A DNA stretch of 37,617 bases from assembly GCA_026785885.1 (NCBI GenBank), contig JAJAZC010000067.1:1-37617 (forward strand), written 5' to 3'. Source of the stretch: Rubrivivax sp. (GTDB taxonomy: Bacteria; Pseudomonadota; Gammaproteobacteria; Burkholderiales; Burkholderiaceae_C). A program made the position numbers and the translations under genes. Below the pieces are notes generated by a model. That model was not told where the DNA came from. It saw nothing but the letters and a program-made list of their open reading frames with translations, and ran no database searches. Positions 18,403-26,000 of the stretch are shown piece after piece (within the stretch, counting starts at the first letter, position 1; the number at the start of each line of letters is the position of its first letter).

Positions 18403-18497
18403 GCGCTGCGCACGGCGATGCGCGCTGCCAGCGTCTGCACGAAGCGGCCGCTGTCGAAGTGCTGCACGGCGGCCTCGAGCTCCTCCTGGCGGCTCAC
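18363..18497 (-). pseudogene. Possible N-terminal remnant of an M20-family peptidase
   Basis: A 44-codon frame starts with GTG at 18497, overlapping the stop of the monooxygenase gene as GTGA. Its first ~33 residues, including AVQHFDSGRFVQTLAARIAV, resemble the HFDSG.F...L.RRVA segment that opens many proteobacterial M20 metallopeptidases. Likeness then stops and the frame runs antiphase into the sigma-factor gene before a TGA at 18363. The simplest reading is a deletion that removed most of a peptidase gene and the start of the sigma gene. The M20 likeness is from memory and covers a short stretch. Confidence 0.42.
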
Positions 18498-18793
18498 GGC
18501 AGCGCCACCACCGCAAAGTGCTCGACCTGCGGCGGCGCGGCGAAGAACGGCCCGACGATGGCGCGCCACTGCGCAAACAGTGGGCCCTGCCGGAAGCCCA
18601 CCGTATGGTCTTCCAGGCTCGCCCACTCGATTTGCAGCACATAGCGCTCGGGGCTTTCGGTGCCGCGGTGCAGCTGCGCGCGGCGCATGCCGTGGGCTTG
18701 ACTCACGACGGTGGACAGCGCACGCGCAACGGCTTCTTCGAAGCCAGCGTTCTGGCCGGCGTGGATGCGGATGTCGGCAATTTCAAGGATCAC
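18494..18793 (-). CDS. Small antibiotic-biosynthesis-monooxygenase-like (ABM) protein
   Basis: About 99 residues, the size of a single ABM (dimeric alpha-beta barrel) domain. The GTG at 18793 is preferred because GGAG lies six bases upstream and the protein then begins with the ABM first strand (ILEIADIRIHAGQNAGFEEA). Later segments fit: HGMRRAQLHRGTESPERYVL, IEWASLEDHTVGFRQGPLFA and the terminal strand VEHFAVVAL. Family members include quinol monooxygenases, haem-degrading enzymes and many of unknown role; no substrate can be inferred. The stop overlaps a GTG that opens an apparent M20-peptidase remnant, suggesting a former two-gene operon. Confidence 0.8.
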   Translation of the reverse strand: MILEIADIRIHAGQNAGFEEAVARALSTVVSQAHGMRRAQLHRGTESPERYVLQIEWASLEDHTVGFRQGPLFAQWRAIVGPFFAAPPQVEHFAVVALP

Positions 18794-18913
18794 GGCGTAC
18801 TCCGAACAGTGGCGGGCAGCCAGTCTAGGCATTCGTGCCGCGGTGGGACTTGGGCTGCGGTGCCTTGTTCAGGCGCTTGGTACAGGCGCTAGCTGCGGCG
18901 CACGCGGCACATT

Positions 18914-19021
18914 CGGCACACGCCGCAGATTCGTCACATGCAGCACACGCGGCACGCCGCAGATTCGGCACACGCCAGTTGCGGAACAGGCGGCGGATGT
19001 GGGACATGCGGCACACGCCGC
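18914..19021. repeat. Three degenerate CGGCACACGCCG direct repeats in a divergent gap
   Basis: The 330-bp gap between the ABM gene and the HD-GYP gene holds three related stretches: 18914-18933 and 18950-18967 (both ending GCCGCAGATTCG) and 19008-19021. The last is an inverted repeat GCGGC-ACAC-GCCGC. They could be operator sites or decayed tandem repeats. A 60-79 codon minus-strand frame through here encodes Ala/Cys repeats, but I do not regard it as a gene. Nothing else recognisable is in the gap. Confidence 0.4.
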
Positions 19022-19123
19022 GCTCGGCAGCACCCGGCCGTCTCAAGTCGGCGGCCTCGCGCACCGATAACCAGCCATCCGGGCGCCCTGAGCGCCGCTG
19101 CTGTTTTCAGCTTGGGGAGTTTC

Positions 19124-20401
19124 ATGGTCAGCACCATCGCCGTCGAGGACTTGTGCGTCGGCATGTTCGTGCAGCTGGAAGGCGGTTGGCTGTCGCACCC
19201 GTTTCCGCTGTCCAGCTTCCGCATCGTCACGGTCGAGCAGATCGCCACCATCCGCGGGCTGGGCCTGAAGCACCAGAAGTGGGTGCCGGAGAAAAGTGCG
19301 CTGCAGGGCGACACGGCGGCGCTGCAGCCGCCCGCGCCTGGAGCTTCTGCGAGCGTCACGGACTGCACCGCCGACCCCGCCCTCCAACAGCACCGCGAGG
19401 CCCTGCTGGCACAGCGCGCCGCCGTGCAGCGCTGCGAGCGCCAGCACGCCGAAGCCGCCAAAGCCTGGCGCGACGCCAGCGACAGCGTCGGCGCACGACC
19501 GCAGGCCGCCGGCCGCAGCACCGAGCAGCTGACACGCGCGATCCTGGACAAGATGCTGGGCGCCGACGACATCGGCATCCGCCTGGTCGGCGGCGGCGGC
19601 GACCGTGCTGCGACCCATGCGCTGAACGTCGCGGTGATCTCCATGCTGATCGGCCGCACGCTCGGCATGGCCGAGGCTGACATGCTGGACATGGGCAGCG
19701 GCGCGCTGATGCACGACATCGGCAAGCTCGAGGTAGCGGACCGCTTCCGCCATGCTGACGAAGGCCTCAACGCCAGCGAGCTCAAGGCCTACCGCGACCA
19801 CGTCGACAAGGGCTTGCTGCTGGGGCAAAAGATGGCGCTGTCGCCGGGCGCGCTGCAGGTGCTGCTGCAACACCACGAGCAAGCCGACGGCAGCGGCTTC
19901 CCGCACCAGCTGCGCAGTGAACGCACCACCACCGCAGCGCGCGTGGTGGCGCTGGTCAACCGCTACGACAACCTGTGCAACCCGCAGGCCCAGGTGCCGG
20001 CGCTGACGCCGCACGAGGCGGTGTCGATGCTGTTTTCGCAGGGCCCTCAGCGCTTCGACGCGGCCGTGCTCAACGCCTTCATCCGCATGATGGGTGTGTA
20101 TCCGGCGGGCTCGCTGGTGCAGCTCACCGACGACCGCTTTGCGATGGTCATCGGCGTCAACTCCAGCCGGCCACTGAAGCCGCGCGTGCTGGTGCACGAC
20201 GCGCGGGTGCAGCGCAACGATGCGCTGGTGCTCGATCTGGAAACGGCGCCCGACCTGGGCATCCGCCGCAGCCTGCCGGCAGCCAAGGTGCCGCACGCGG
20301 CGCTGGACTACCTGGGCCCGCGGCCCCGCGTCAACTACTACTTCGAGCCGCTGCAGCATGCGGCGGCCGAGGAAGCACGGGACACGGTGGCGGCCGGATG
20401 A
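19124..20401 (+). CDS. HD-GYP domain cyclic-di-GMP phosphodiesterase (DUF3391 N-terminus)
   Basis: Soluble protein of 425 residues. Start ATG at 19124 has GGGGAG four bases upstream. The N-terminus (MVSTIAVEDLCVGMFVQLEGGW, then GLKHQKWVPEKSA) is a DUF3391-type module, followed by a coiled, Ala/Gln-rich linker and the HD-GYP domain. Metal-binding motifs are present: H.LNVAVISMLIG, H197-D198 in LMHDIGKLEV, H250-H251-E and DGSGFP (255-260), where the GYP tyrosine is replaced by phenylalanine, a common tolerated change. Known HD-GYP proteins hydrolyse c-di-GMP to pGpG or GMP, lowering biofilm and raising motility. The stop overlaps the next gene as ATGA, so the two hydrolases are probably made together. 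Confident in the domain; activity inferred. Confidence 0.92.
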   Translation: MVSTIAVEDLCVGMFVQLEGGWLSHPFPLSSFRIVTVEQIATIRGLGLKHQKWVPEKSALQGDTAALQPPAPGASASVTDCTADPALQQHREALLAQRAAVQRCERQHAEAAKAWRDASDSVGARPQAAGRSTEQLTRAILDKMLGADDIGIRLVGGGGDRAATHALNVAVISMLIGRTLGMAEADMLDMGSGALMHDIGKLEVADRFRHADEGLNASELKAYRDHVDKGLLLGQKMALSPGALQVLLQHHEQADGSGFPHQLRSERTTTAARVVALVNRYDNLCNPQAQVPALTPHEAVSMLFSQGPQRFDAAVLNAFIRMMGVYPAGSLVQLTDDRFAMVIGVNSSRPLKPRVLVHDARVQRNDALVLDLETAPDLGIRRSLPAAKVPHAALDYLGPRPRVNYYFEPLQHAAAEEARDTVAAG

Positions 20402-22608
20402 GCAAGCCCGCCCCGTCCTTGGCCCGCGGTGCTTTGGGGCCGCGCCGGCCGCGCACCGCCCGCGTTGTCCGCGTCGCGCCGATGGCCGCCGCGCCAAGCG
20501 AGCCCTTGCTCGACGCACTGCTGGCCGGCATGCCGGGCGCGGCCTGGCTGGTCGATCTTGCGCAGCAGCAGGTCGTCGCGGCCAACGCAGCAGCGGCCAC
20601 GCTGTTGGCGCGGCCGCTGGCGCAGTTGCACGGCGCTTCTGCAGCAGCGCTGTCGGCATCGCTGGAGGACCTGGCCTGGTGGGACGCTGCGCGCGCAGGC
20701 GCCACCGCGCCGCTGCTGTCCGACACCGTGATGACCACCGTCGACGGCCGTCAGCTGCATGTCACGCGCAGCATCCGCGCCGTGGCGCTGCAGCCGCGGC
20801 CGGACGGCGCCGCCAGCCACGCGTTGGTGACGCTGACCGACCGCAGCGCCGAGCAGCGCACCGAGACCGAACGCGAAGCGCTGCTGTCGGAGCTGCAGGC
20901 CACGCTGGAGGCTACGGCCGACGGCATCCTCGTCACCGATCCGGGCGGCAAGCTGCGCGCTTTCAACCGCCGTTTTTCCGAGATGTGGGGCCTGCCGCTG
21001 GCGCTGCTGCAGAAGCACGACGACGTTGCCGTACATGCCTGGATGGCGCGCAGCCTGGCCGACCCCGAGGGCTACCGCCAGCGCCTACGCACGCTCGACC
21101 AGGCCACGCTGTTGGTCGCCAGCGACCGGCTGACGCTGCTGTCCGGCAAGGTGCTGGAGCGCGTCACGCGGCCGCTGGTCAGCGCCGGCCGGCCGCAGGG
21201 ACGCGTGTGGTCCTTTCGTGATCTGACGGAACGGCTGGCCGCACAGGAGCGCATCCAGACGCTGTCGTGCACCGACGCGATGACCGGCTTGGCCAACCGG
21301 GTGCGGCTGTCCGAGCAGGTCGAAGCGGCGCTTGTGAGATCGCGCACCGACGGCCAGGCGCTGGCGCTGCTGGTGGTGGACCTGGACCGCTTCCGCCACA
21401 TCAACGACAGCCTGGGCCACGAAACCGGCGACCGCGTGCTGATGGACGTTGCGCAGCGCATCCAGCGTTGCCTGCGTCAGGACGACGTGATGGCACGCCT
21501 GAGCGGCGACCAGTTTGCCGTGCTGGTGCACGTGGCCGATGCAGCGGCGGCCGAGGCCGCGGCACGGCGCGTACTGAACGTCGTGGCGCAGCCGTGCAAC
21601 CTGGACAGCGTGCAGTTCACGCTGACCTGCAGCGGCGGCGTGGCACTCGGGCCATCGCACGGCCGCACCGCAGACGAGCTGTTGCGCCACGCCGAAGCCG
21701 CGATGCGTGCGGTCAAGCTGGCCGGCCGCGCCAACTACCGGCTGCACCAGGCGCGCGATCAGGTCGACCGGCGCAGCCACATGACGCTGGACCACGCGAT
21801 GCGCCAGGCGCTCGTCAGCGGCCGCTTCCGGCTGCACTACCAGCCGCAGGTGCGGCTGGCGGACGGCCGCGTCGTCGGTGCCGAAGCGCTGCTGCGCTGG
21901 CGCGACCCGGAGATGGGCGATGTGCCGCCGTCGCGCTTCATCCCGGTGGCCGAAGAAAGCGGCTTCATCGTGCCGATCGGCGACTGGGTGTTGAGCCAGG
22001 CCGTGCGCCAGGCCGCGCTGTGGCGTGCCAAGGGGCTCGCGATGCCGATCGCCGTCAACGTGTCGGCGCTGCAGTTTCAGCAAGCGCAGTTCGTCGACCG
22101 CGTGGCCGCTGTGCTGGCCGTCAGCGGGCTGCCGCCGGCGCTGCTGGAGCTGGAGCTGACCGAGACCATCCTGGTCCATGACGCTGACGATGCGCTGCAG
22201 CGGCTGCACGCACTGGCGCGGCTGGGCGTGCGGATGTCCATCGACGACTTTGGCACCGGCTATTCCAGCTTGGCATACCTAAAGCGCTTCCCCATCGGCA
22301 AGCTCAAGATCGACCGCAGCTTTGTCAGCGGGTTGCCCGGCGATGAAAGCGACGCCGGCATCGTGCGCGCCATCCTGCAGATGGCCCGAGCGCTGGACAT
22401 GCGCGTGATTGCCGAGGGCGTGGAGACAGAAGCCCAGCGCCAGTTTCTGCACGACGCCGGCTGCCACGAATTCCAGGGTTATCTTTTTGCGCCGGCGCTG
22501 GACGCGTTGAGCTTCGAGCAGCGGGTGCCGGCCGGCGGCGTGCCGGATGGCGCGCTGGCTGCGGTGCCGGGCCCCGGTGGGCCCGGCATCCGACTCGTGC
22601 GAGATTGA
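20398..22608 (+). CDS. PAS-GGDEF-EAL protein, probable c-di-GMP phosphodiesterase
   Basis: Cytoplasmic protein of 736 residues: two PAS-like modules (about 30-150 and 160-275), GGDEF (280-440) and EAL (450-705). The GGDEF signature is SGDQF at 369-373, so diguanylate cyclase activity is unlikely, though GTP binding may persist as an allosteric input. The EAL domain looks catalytically complete: E496-A-L, NVSALQF, ELELTETILV, D616-D617 in DDFGTGYSSLAYL, KIDRSFV and AEGVET. It therefore most likely hydrolyses c-di-GMP to pGpG. Start ATG overlaps the HD-GYP stop (ATGA), giving a pair of different c-di-GMP hydrolases. No TM segments. The C-terminal tail is Gly/Pro-rich and probably disordered. 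Confidence 0.93.
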   Translation: MSKPAPSLARGALGPRRPRTARVVRVAPMAAAPSEPLLDALLAGMPGAAWLVDLAQQQVVAANAAAATLLARPLAQLHGASAAALSASLEDLAWWDAARAGATAPLLSDTVMTTVDGRQLHVTRSIRAVALQPRPDGAASHALVTLTDRSAEQRTETEREALLSELQATLEATADGILVTDPGGKLRAFNRRFSEMWGLPLALLQKHDDVAVHAWMARSLADPEGYRQRLRTLDQATLLVASDRLTLLSGKVLERVTRPLVSAGRPQGRVWSFRDLTERLAAQERIQTLSCTDAMTGLANRVRLSEQVEAALVRSRTDGQALALLVVDLDRFRHINDSLGHETGDRVLMDVAQRIQRCLRQDDVMARLSGDQFAVLVHVADAAAAEAAARRVLNVVAQPCNLDSVQFTLTCSGGVALGPSHGRTADELLRHAEAAMRAVKLAGRANYRLHQARDQVDRRSHMTLDHAMRQALVSGRFRLHYQPQVRLADGRVVGAEALLRWRDPEMGDVPPSRFIPVAEESGFIVPIGDWVLSQAVRQAALWRAKGLAMPIAVNVSALQFQQAQFVDRVAAVLAVSGLPPALLELELTETILVHDADDALQRLHALARLGVRMSIDDFGTGYSSLAYLKRFPIGKLKIDRSFVSGLPGDESDAGIVRAILQMARALDMRVIAEGVETEAQRQFLHDAGCHEFQGYLFAPALDALSFEQRVPAGGVPDGALAAVPGPGGPGIRLVRD

Positions 22609-22660
22609 CATGGCGGCACGTCCGTTGCCGCGGGGCGCGGCACCCAAGCCCCACAATGTG

Positions 22661-22996
22661 ATGACCATGATCTACAAGTTTAAAAGTCGCGCCAGCGGTG
22701 ACCTCATCATGCTGGGCGCCGATGGCAACCAGATGCTGCAACTGGCCGGCCGCGAGCCTGCAGCGCGCGGCATCTTCGACGTCGCTGACATGCCGGCTTT
22801 GATCGACGCCCTGCAGGCCGCGGTGGCCGATGCCGAGCAGCAGACCAAGGCAGGCAGCGGCGGCAACACCGATGGCGCCCAGGCCGAAGACAAGCCTGCA
22901 GCCCAAGCCGTCGGCCTGCGTCAACGGCTGTGGCCGATGGTGGAAATGCTGCGCCGCTGCCATGCCGCCGACGAGCCCATCGTGTGGGGCGTGTGA
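22661..22996 (+). CDS. DUF1840 domain protein
   Basis: Protein of 111 residues matching the DUF1840 pattern I know from Betaproteobacteria: MIYKFKSRASGDLIMLG at the start, a MLQLAGREPAARGIF segment, an acidic/Gly-rich variable middle, and LRQRLWPMVEMLRRCHAADEPIVWGV at the C-terminus. Function is unknown. Start options ATG 22661 and ATG 22667 differ by two residues; many homologues begin near MIYKF. It follows the EAL gene by 52 bp on the same strand, but with no overlap, so co-transcription is possible only. A cluster of stem-loops lies directly downstream. Confidence 0.85.
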   Translation: MTMIYKFKSRASGDLIMLGADGNQMLQLAGREPAARGIFDVADMPALIDALQAAVADAEQQTKAGSGGNTDGAQAEDKPAAQAVGLRQRLWPMVEMLRRCHAADEPIVWGV

Positions 22997-23000
22997 CATG

Positions 23001-23244
23001 AAGCCTCCACGCTCCCTTCGGTCGCTGCCTTGCGGCTTGCATGCCGCATGGCCTCGGTCAGCCACTCGCAAGCGCGCAGGCGCTTGCTCGGTGCGGACCA
23101 AGCCCCCCAGGGGGGCTGAGCGCCGCGGCTCTGAGCCCGTCTGCGCGGGCTTGGACGGCACGAAGGCCGCGGGCGTCTCGCCTGCGGCTTTTGCAGCGGC
23201 CCGGCGAAGCCGGTTCCGCGCAAGGCCTTGGTCCTGGGCCTTGC
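23001..23244. repeat. Structured intergenic element with five successive stem-loops
   Basis: The 269-bp gap holds no gene but five hairpins in a row: 23068-23087 (GCAAGCGC/GCGCTTGC, 4-nt loop), 23101-23117 (AGCCCCCC-A-GGGGGGCT), 23134-23151 (AGCCCG/CGGGCT), 23167-23187 (CCGCGGGCG/CGCCTGCGG with one mismatch, then CTTTT) and 23220-23244 (GCAAGGCC/GGCCTTGC, 9-nt loop). The opening CCTCCACGCTCCCTTCGGTC recalls a dispersed intergenic repeat of Burkholderiales genomes; that is from memory. The fourth hairpin plus T-run could terminate transcription from the DUF1840 gene. Confidence 0.6.
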
Positions 23245-23265
23245 CTGGCATCTTCGGGGGCTGAG

Positions 23266-23916
23266 ATGAAGCTCTGGAGCGACAGCTGGACCAACGGCGA
23301 CCGCATGCCGCTGGCGTACGCCGCCGGCAAACCCGACGGCCAGGGCCGCGCGACCTTCAGCGACAACCTGAACCCGCACCTGGCCTGGAGCGACCTGCCC
23401 GCTGGCACGCAGTCGCTGGTGCTGATCTGCCATGACTTCGATGTGCCGAGCCGGCTTGATGACGTCAACCAGCCCGGCCGCGAAGTGCCGGCTGATTTGC
23501 CACGCGGCGACTTCTTCCACTGGGTGCTGATCGATCTACCGCCGCAGCCGGCCAGCATCGGCGAAGGCGACTACACACGCGGCTTTACGGCGCGCGGCAA
23601 GCCGGGCCCGCGGGTCACGGTGCGCGGCGCCGAGAGCGCGCGCCACGGCCTCAACGACTACACCGGCTGGTTTGCCGGCGATGCGGACAGGGCCGGCCAG
23701 TACTTCGGCTACGACGGCGCGTTTCCGCCATGGAACGATTCGCTGGTGCACCACTACGTCTTCACGCTGTACGCCGTGGCATTGCCGCGGCTGCCGCTGC
23801 AAGGTGTGTTCACGGGTGCGCAGGTGCGCGCGCAACTGGCCGGCCGCATGTTGGGCGAAGCCACGTTCTCGGGCACCTACACGCTCAACCAACGCCTGCT
23901 GGACAGCGACATCTGA
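23266..23916 (+). CDS. YbhB/YbcL-family (PEBP, Raf-kinase-inhibitor-like) protein
   Basis: Protein of 216 residues with the PEBP fold signature: MPLAYAAGKPDG near the start, NLNPHLAWSDLPAGTQSLVLICHDFDVPS (the DPD.P-like ligand segment), DFFHWVLIDLPP, then a loop ending FPPWNDSLVHHYVFTLYAVAL and a C-terminal TGAQVRAQLAGRMLG helix. No signal peptide is seen, so it is probably cytoplasmic. Bacterial PEBP proteins have no agreed function. ATG at 23266 is preceded by GGGGG. It is flanked upstream by five hairpins and downstream, starting at its own stop codon, by a 165-bp imperfect palindrome. Confidence 0.88.
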   Translation: MKLWSDSWTNGDRMPLAYAAGKPDGQGRATFSDNLNPHLAWSDLPAGTQSLVLICHDFDVPSRLDDVNQPGREVPADLPRGDFFHWVLIDLPPQPASIGEGDYTRGFTARGKPGPRVTVRGAESARHGLNDYTGWFAGDADRAGQYFGYDGAFPPWNDSLVHHYVFTLYAVALPRLPLQGVFTGAQVRAQLAGRMLGEATFSGTYTLNQRLLDSDI

Positions 23917-24078
23917 GAAGGTGTGAACGAACCCGCCATGCCCGCTCATCCCGCGCAAACGGCCCCGGTCAGCGTTGCAAATGCTCGCCGTAGTTCGAGC
24001 TACGGCTGTGCTTTGTGCATTGACCTGGCCCGCTTGCGCGGTCTGCTCCGGCACGCCAGGTTCATTCGCACCTTCTGA
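23914..24078. repeat. 165-bp imperfect palindrome starting at the PEBP stop codon
   Basis: One arm runs 23914-23996 and its partner 23997-24078; about 58 of 83 aligned positions are complementary, with a single 1-base gap. Outer arms read GAAGGTGTGAACGAACC and, inverted, GAAGGTGCGAATGAACC. A central block CCGCGCAA/TTGCGCGG is perfect, and the apex CCGTAG-TTCGAG-CTACGG is a perfect stem. Several mismatches would be G-U pairs in RNA. It could act as a terminator, an mRNA-stability element or a decayed palindromic mobile element. No gene is inside. Confidence 0.65.
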
Positions 24079-24097
24079 CGTTTCAGGCGCGGTCGTG

Positions 24098-24730
24098 ATG
24101 ATCGAGCCCACGCGGGTTTTTGCGCTGCGCCATGGCCAGACCGCCTGGAATGCGGAGTTGCGCCTGCAGGGCCACCGCGATGCGCCGCTGGACGGCGTCG
24201 GCCGCTGGCAAGCCGCGCGGCTTGCGCAGGCGCTGGTCGACGAAGGGCTGGCCGCCATTTACAGCAGCGATCTACAACGTGCGCACGACACCGCGCTGGC
24301 GTTGGGCGCCGCCTGTGGGCTGCCGGTGCAGGCCGACGTTGCGCTGCGCGAGCGCAGCTTCGGCCACCTGGAGGGCCTGACCCATGCCGAGATCGAAGAG
24401 CGGCTGCCTGACGACGCGCTGCGCTGGCGCCGCCGTGAGCCGGCTTACAGCCCCGGCGGCGGTGAGTCGCTGATCGACTTTGCTGCGCGCTGTGTGCCGG
24501 CGGTGGCGCGGCTGGCGGCGGCGCATGCAGGCCAGGCCATTGCCGTGGTCGCGCACGGTGGTGTGCTGGACTGCCTGTACCGCAGCGCCGCCGGTTTGGC
24601 GCTGGACGCGCCGCGCGCCTGGGCCTTGCGCAACGCCGCCGTGAACCGGCTGCTGTTCAACGGCGAAGGCTTTGTCGTGCTGGGTTGGGACGACGACCGG
24701 CACCTGCTGGCGCCGGCGCCGCCGGGTTGA
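24098..24730 (+). CDS. Histidine phosphatase (phosphoglycerate mutase-like) family protein
   Basis: Branch-1 histidine phosphatase of 210 residues. The phospho-accepting RHG motif is in FALRHGQTAWN near residue 12; supporting residues are in LQGHRDAPLDGVGRWQA, IYSSDLQRAHDTALAL (second arginine), LRERSFGHLEGL (glutamate) and AVVAHGGVLDCLY (second catalytic histidine). All core residues are present, so it should be active. Substrate cannot be assigned: relatives include cofactor-dependent mutases, CobC and general phosphatases. ATG at 24098 begins MIEPTRVFALRHG; a preceding GTG is also possible. It lies downstream of the long palindrome and is convergent with ruvB. Confidence 0.9.
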   Translation: MIEPTRVFALRHGQTAWNAELRLQGHRDAPLDGVGRWQAARLAQALVDEGLAAIYSSDLQRAHDTALALGAACGLPVQADVALRERSFGHLEGLTHAEIEERLPDDALRWRRREPAYSPGGGESLIDFAARCVPAVARLAAAHAGQAIAVVAHGGVLDCLYRSAAGLALDAPRAWALRNAAVNRLLFNGEGFVVLGWDDDRHLLAPAPPG

Positions 24731-24733
24731 TGC

Positions 24734-24765
24734 GGCGGCAGGCTGCCGGCTACTGTGCTGCCGCC
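24734..24765. terminator. Hairpin between convergent phosphatase and ruvB genes
   Basis: GGCGGCAG pairs with CTGCCGCC across a 16-nt loop, and an alternative inner hairpin CGGCAG-G-CTGCCG overlaps it. It lies in the 66-bp convergent gap. No T-run, so termination is only a suggestion. Confidence 0.3.
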
Positions 24766-24796
24766 CGCCGCTGCTGCTGGCGCCGCTGCCGCTGAC

Positions 24797-25867
24797 TCAA
24801 CTCCCGAACAAGTCCTCGGCCGCCCGCACCGGCTGCACCAGCCCCAGGTGGCGCCAGGCCGACGGCGTGGCGATGCGGCCGCGCGGCGTGCGCTGCAGGT
24901 AGCCCTGCTGGATCAAATAGGGCTCGATGACGTCCTCGATCGTGCCCGGCTCTTCGCCGATGGCGGCGGCCACGTTGTCCAGGCCCACCGGCCCGCCGGC
25001 GAAGCGGTGGATCACGGCCTCCAGCAGCTTGCGGTCCATCACGTCGAAGCCCAGCGGGTCGACGTCCAGCATCTTCAACGCCTTGTCGGCCACACCCTGG
25101 TCGACATGGCCGTCACCCTTGACCTGCGCGTAGTCGCGCACGCGGCGCAGCAGCCGGTTGGCGATGCGTGGCGTGCCGCGGCTGCGCCGGGCAATCTCGA
25201 TGGCGCCGTGGCCGTCGATCGGCACCTGCAGCAGGCCGGCCGAGCGCGTGACGATCCGCGTCAGCTCCTCGGGTGTGTAGAACTCCAGCCGCGCGACGAT
25301 GCCGAAGCGGTCGCGCAGTGGGTTGGTCAGCATGCCGGCGCGCGTGGTGGCGCCCACCAGCGTGAAGGGCTGCAGATCGAGCTTGATGCTGCGCGCGGCC
25401 GGACCGTCGCCGATCATGATGTCGATCTGGTAGTCCTCCAGCGCGGGGTACAGGATCTCCTCGACCACCGGGCTCAGGCGGTGGATCTCGTCGATGAAGA
25501 GCACGTCGTTCTTCTCGAGGTTGGTCAGGATCGCGGCCAGGTCCTTGGGCTTTTCCAGCACCGGGCCGCTGGTCTGGCGCAGGTTGACGCCCAGCTCGGC
25601 CGCGACGATATGCGCCAGCGTCGTCTTGCCCAGGCCCGGCGGGCCGAACAACAGCACATGGTCCAGCGCCTCGCCACGGCCACGCGCGGCCTGGATGAAG
25701 ATTTCCAGCTGCTCGCGCGCTTTGACCTGGCCGACGTATTCCGCCAGGCCCTTGGGCCGCAACGCGCGCTCGACGGCTTCTTCGTTGGGTGACGCCGGTG
25801 CTGCGCTGACGACACGGGTGTGCGGTGCGGCGGGCGCGGCGCCGAAGCTGTCGGTCTGGATGGCCAT
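24797..25867 (-). CDS. ruvB: Holliday junction branch migration helicase RuvB
   Basis: AAA+ motor of the RuvABC resolvasome, 356 residues, normal length. Visible motifs are [14 protein letters not shown], Walker [18 protein letters not shown], Walker [11 protein letters not shown], sensor 1 [11 protein letters not shown], the arginine-finger segment LRDRFGI and the C-terminal winged-helix domain with [17 protein letters not shown]. The start at 25867 is plausible, with a typical unstructured N-terminus. The partner ruvA is in the same direction but about 3.4 kb upstream, separated by an inverted copper chaperone gene, a TonB receptor and a His-rich gene, so the two are not in a compact operon. 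Divergent from the PCuAC gene with 133 bp between starts. Identity is certain. Confidence 0.97.
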   Translation of the reverse strand: MAIQTDSFGAAPAAPHTRVVSAAPASPNEEAVERALRPKGLAEYVGQVKAREQLEIFIQAARGRGEALDHVLLFGPPGLGKTTLAHIVAAELGVNLRQTSGPVLEKPKDLAAILTNLEKNDVLFIDEIHRLSPVVEEILYPALEDYQIDIMIGDGPAARSIKLDLQPFTLVGATTRAGMLTNPLRDRFGIVARLEFYTPEELTRIVTRSAGLLQVPIDGHGAIEIARRSRGTPRIANRLLRRVRDYAQVKGDGHVDQGVADKALKMLDVDPLGFDVMDRKLLEAVIHRFAGGPVGLDNVAAAIGEEPGTIEDVIEPYLIQQGYLQRTPRGRIATPSAWRHLGLVQPVRAAEDLFGS

Positions 25868-26000
25868 ACAGGATTATCGGCGGCGGCCACGTGCTGCCGT
25901 GTCGGTCTCTATACCTCCGCGCAGACCTCGCTGCCTACCTCTCTACACTGCCGCACCGCGCCCGAGGGCGCCGCTGCTGGCGCTGATCCGCCCGTCCACC

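Noticed and set aside
18825-19064. Cys-rich small protein (Ala/Cys repeats) on the minus strand
   Set aside because: Cysteines come from repeated GCGTGTGCC-type DNA in the degenerate direct repeats; no ribosome site, and codon use is unlike the neighbours.
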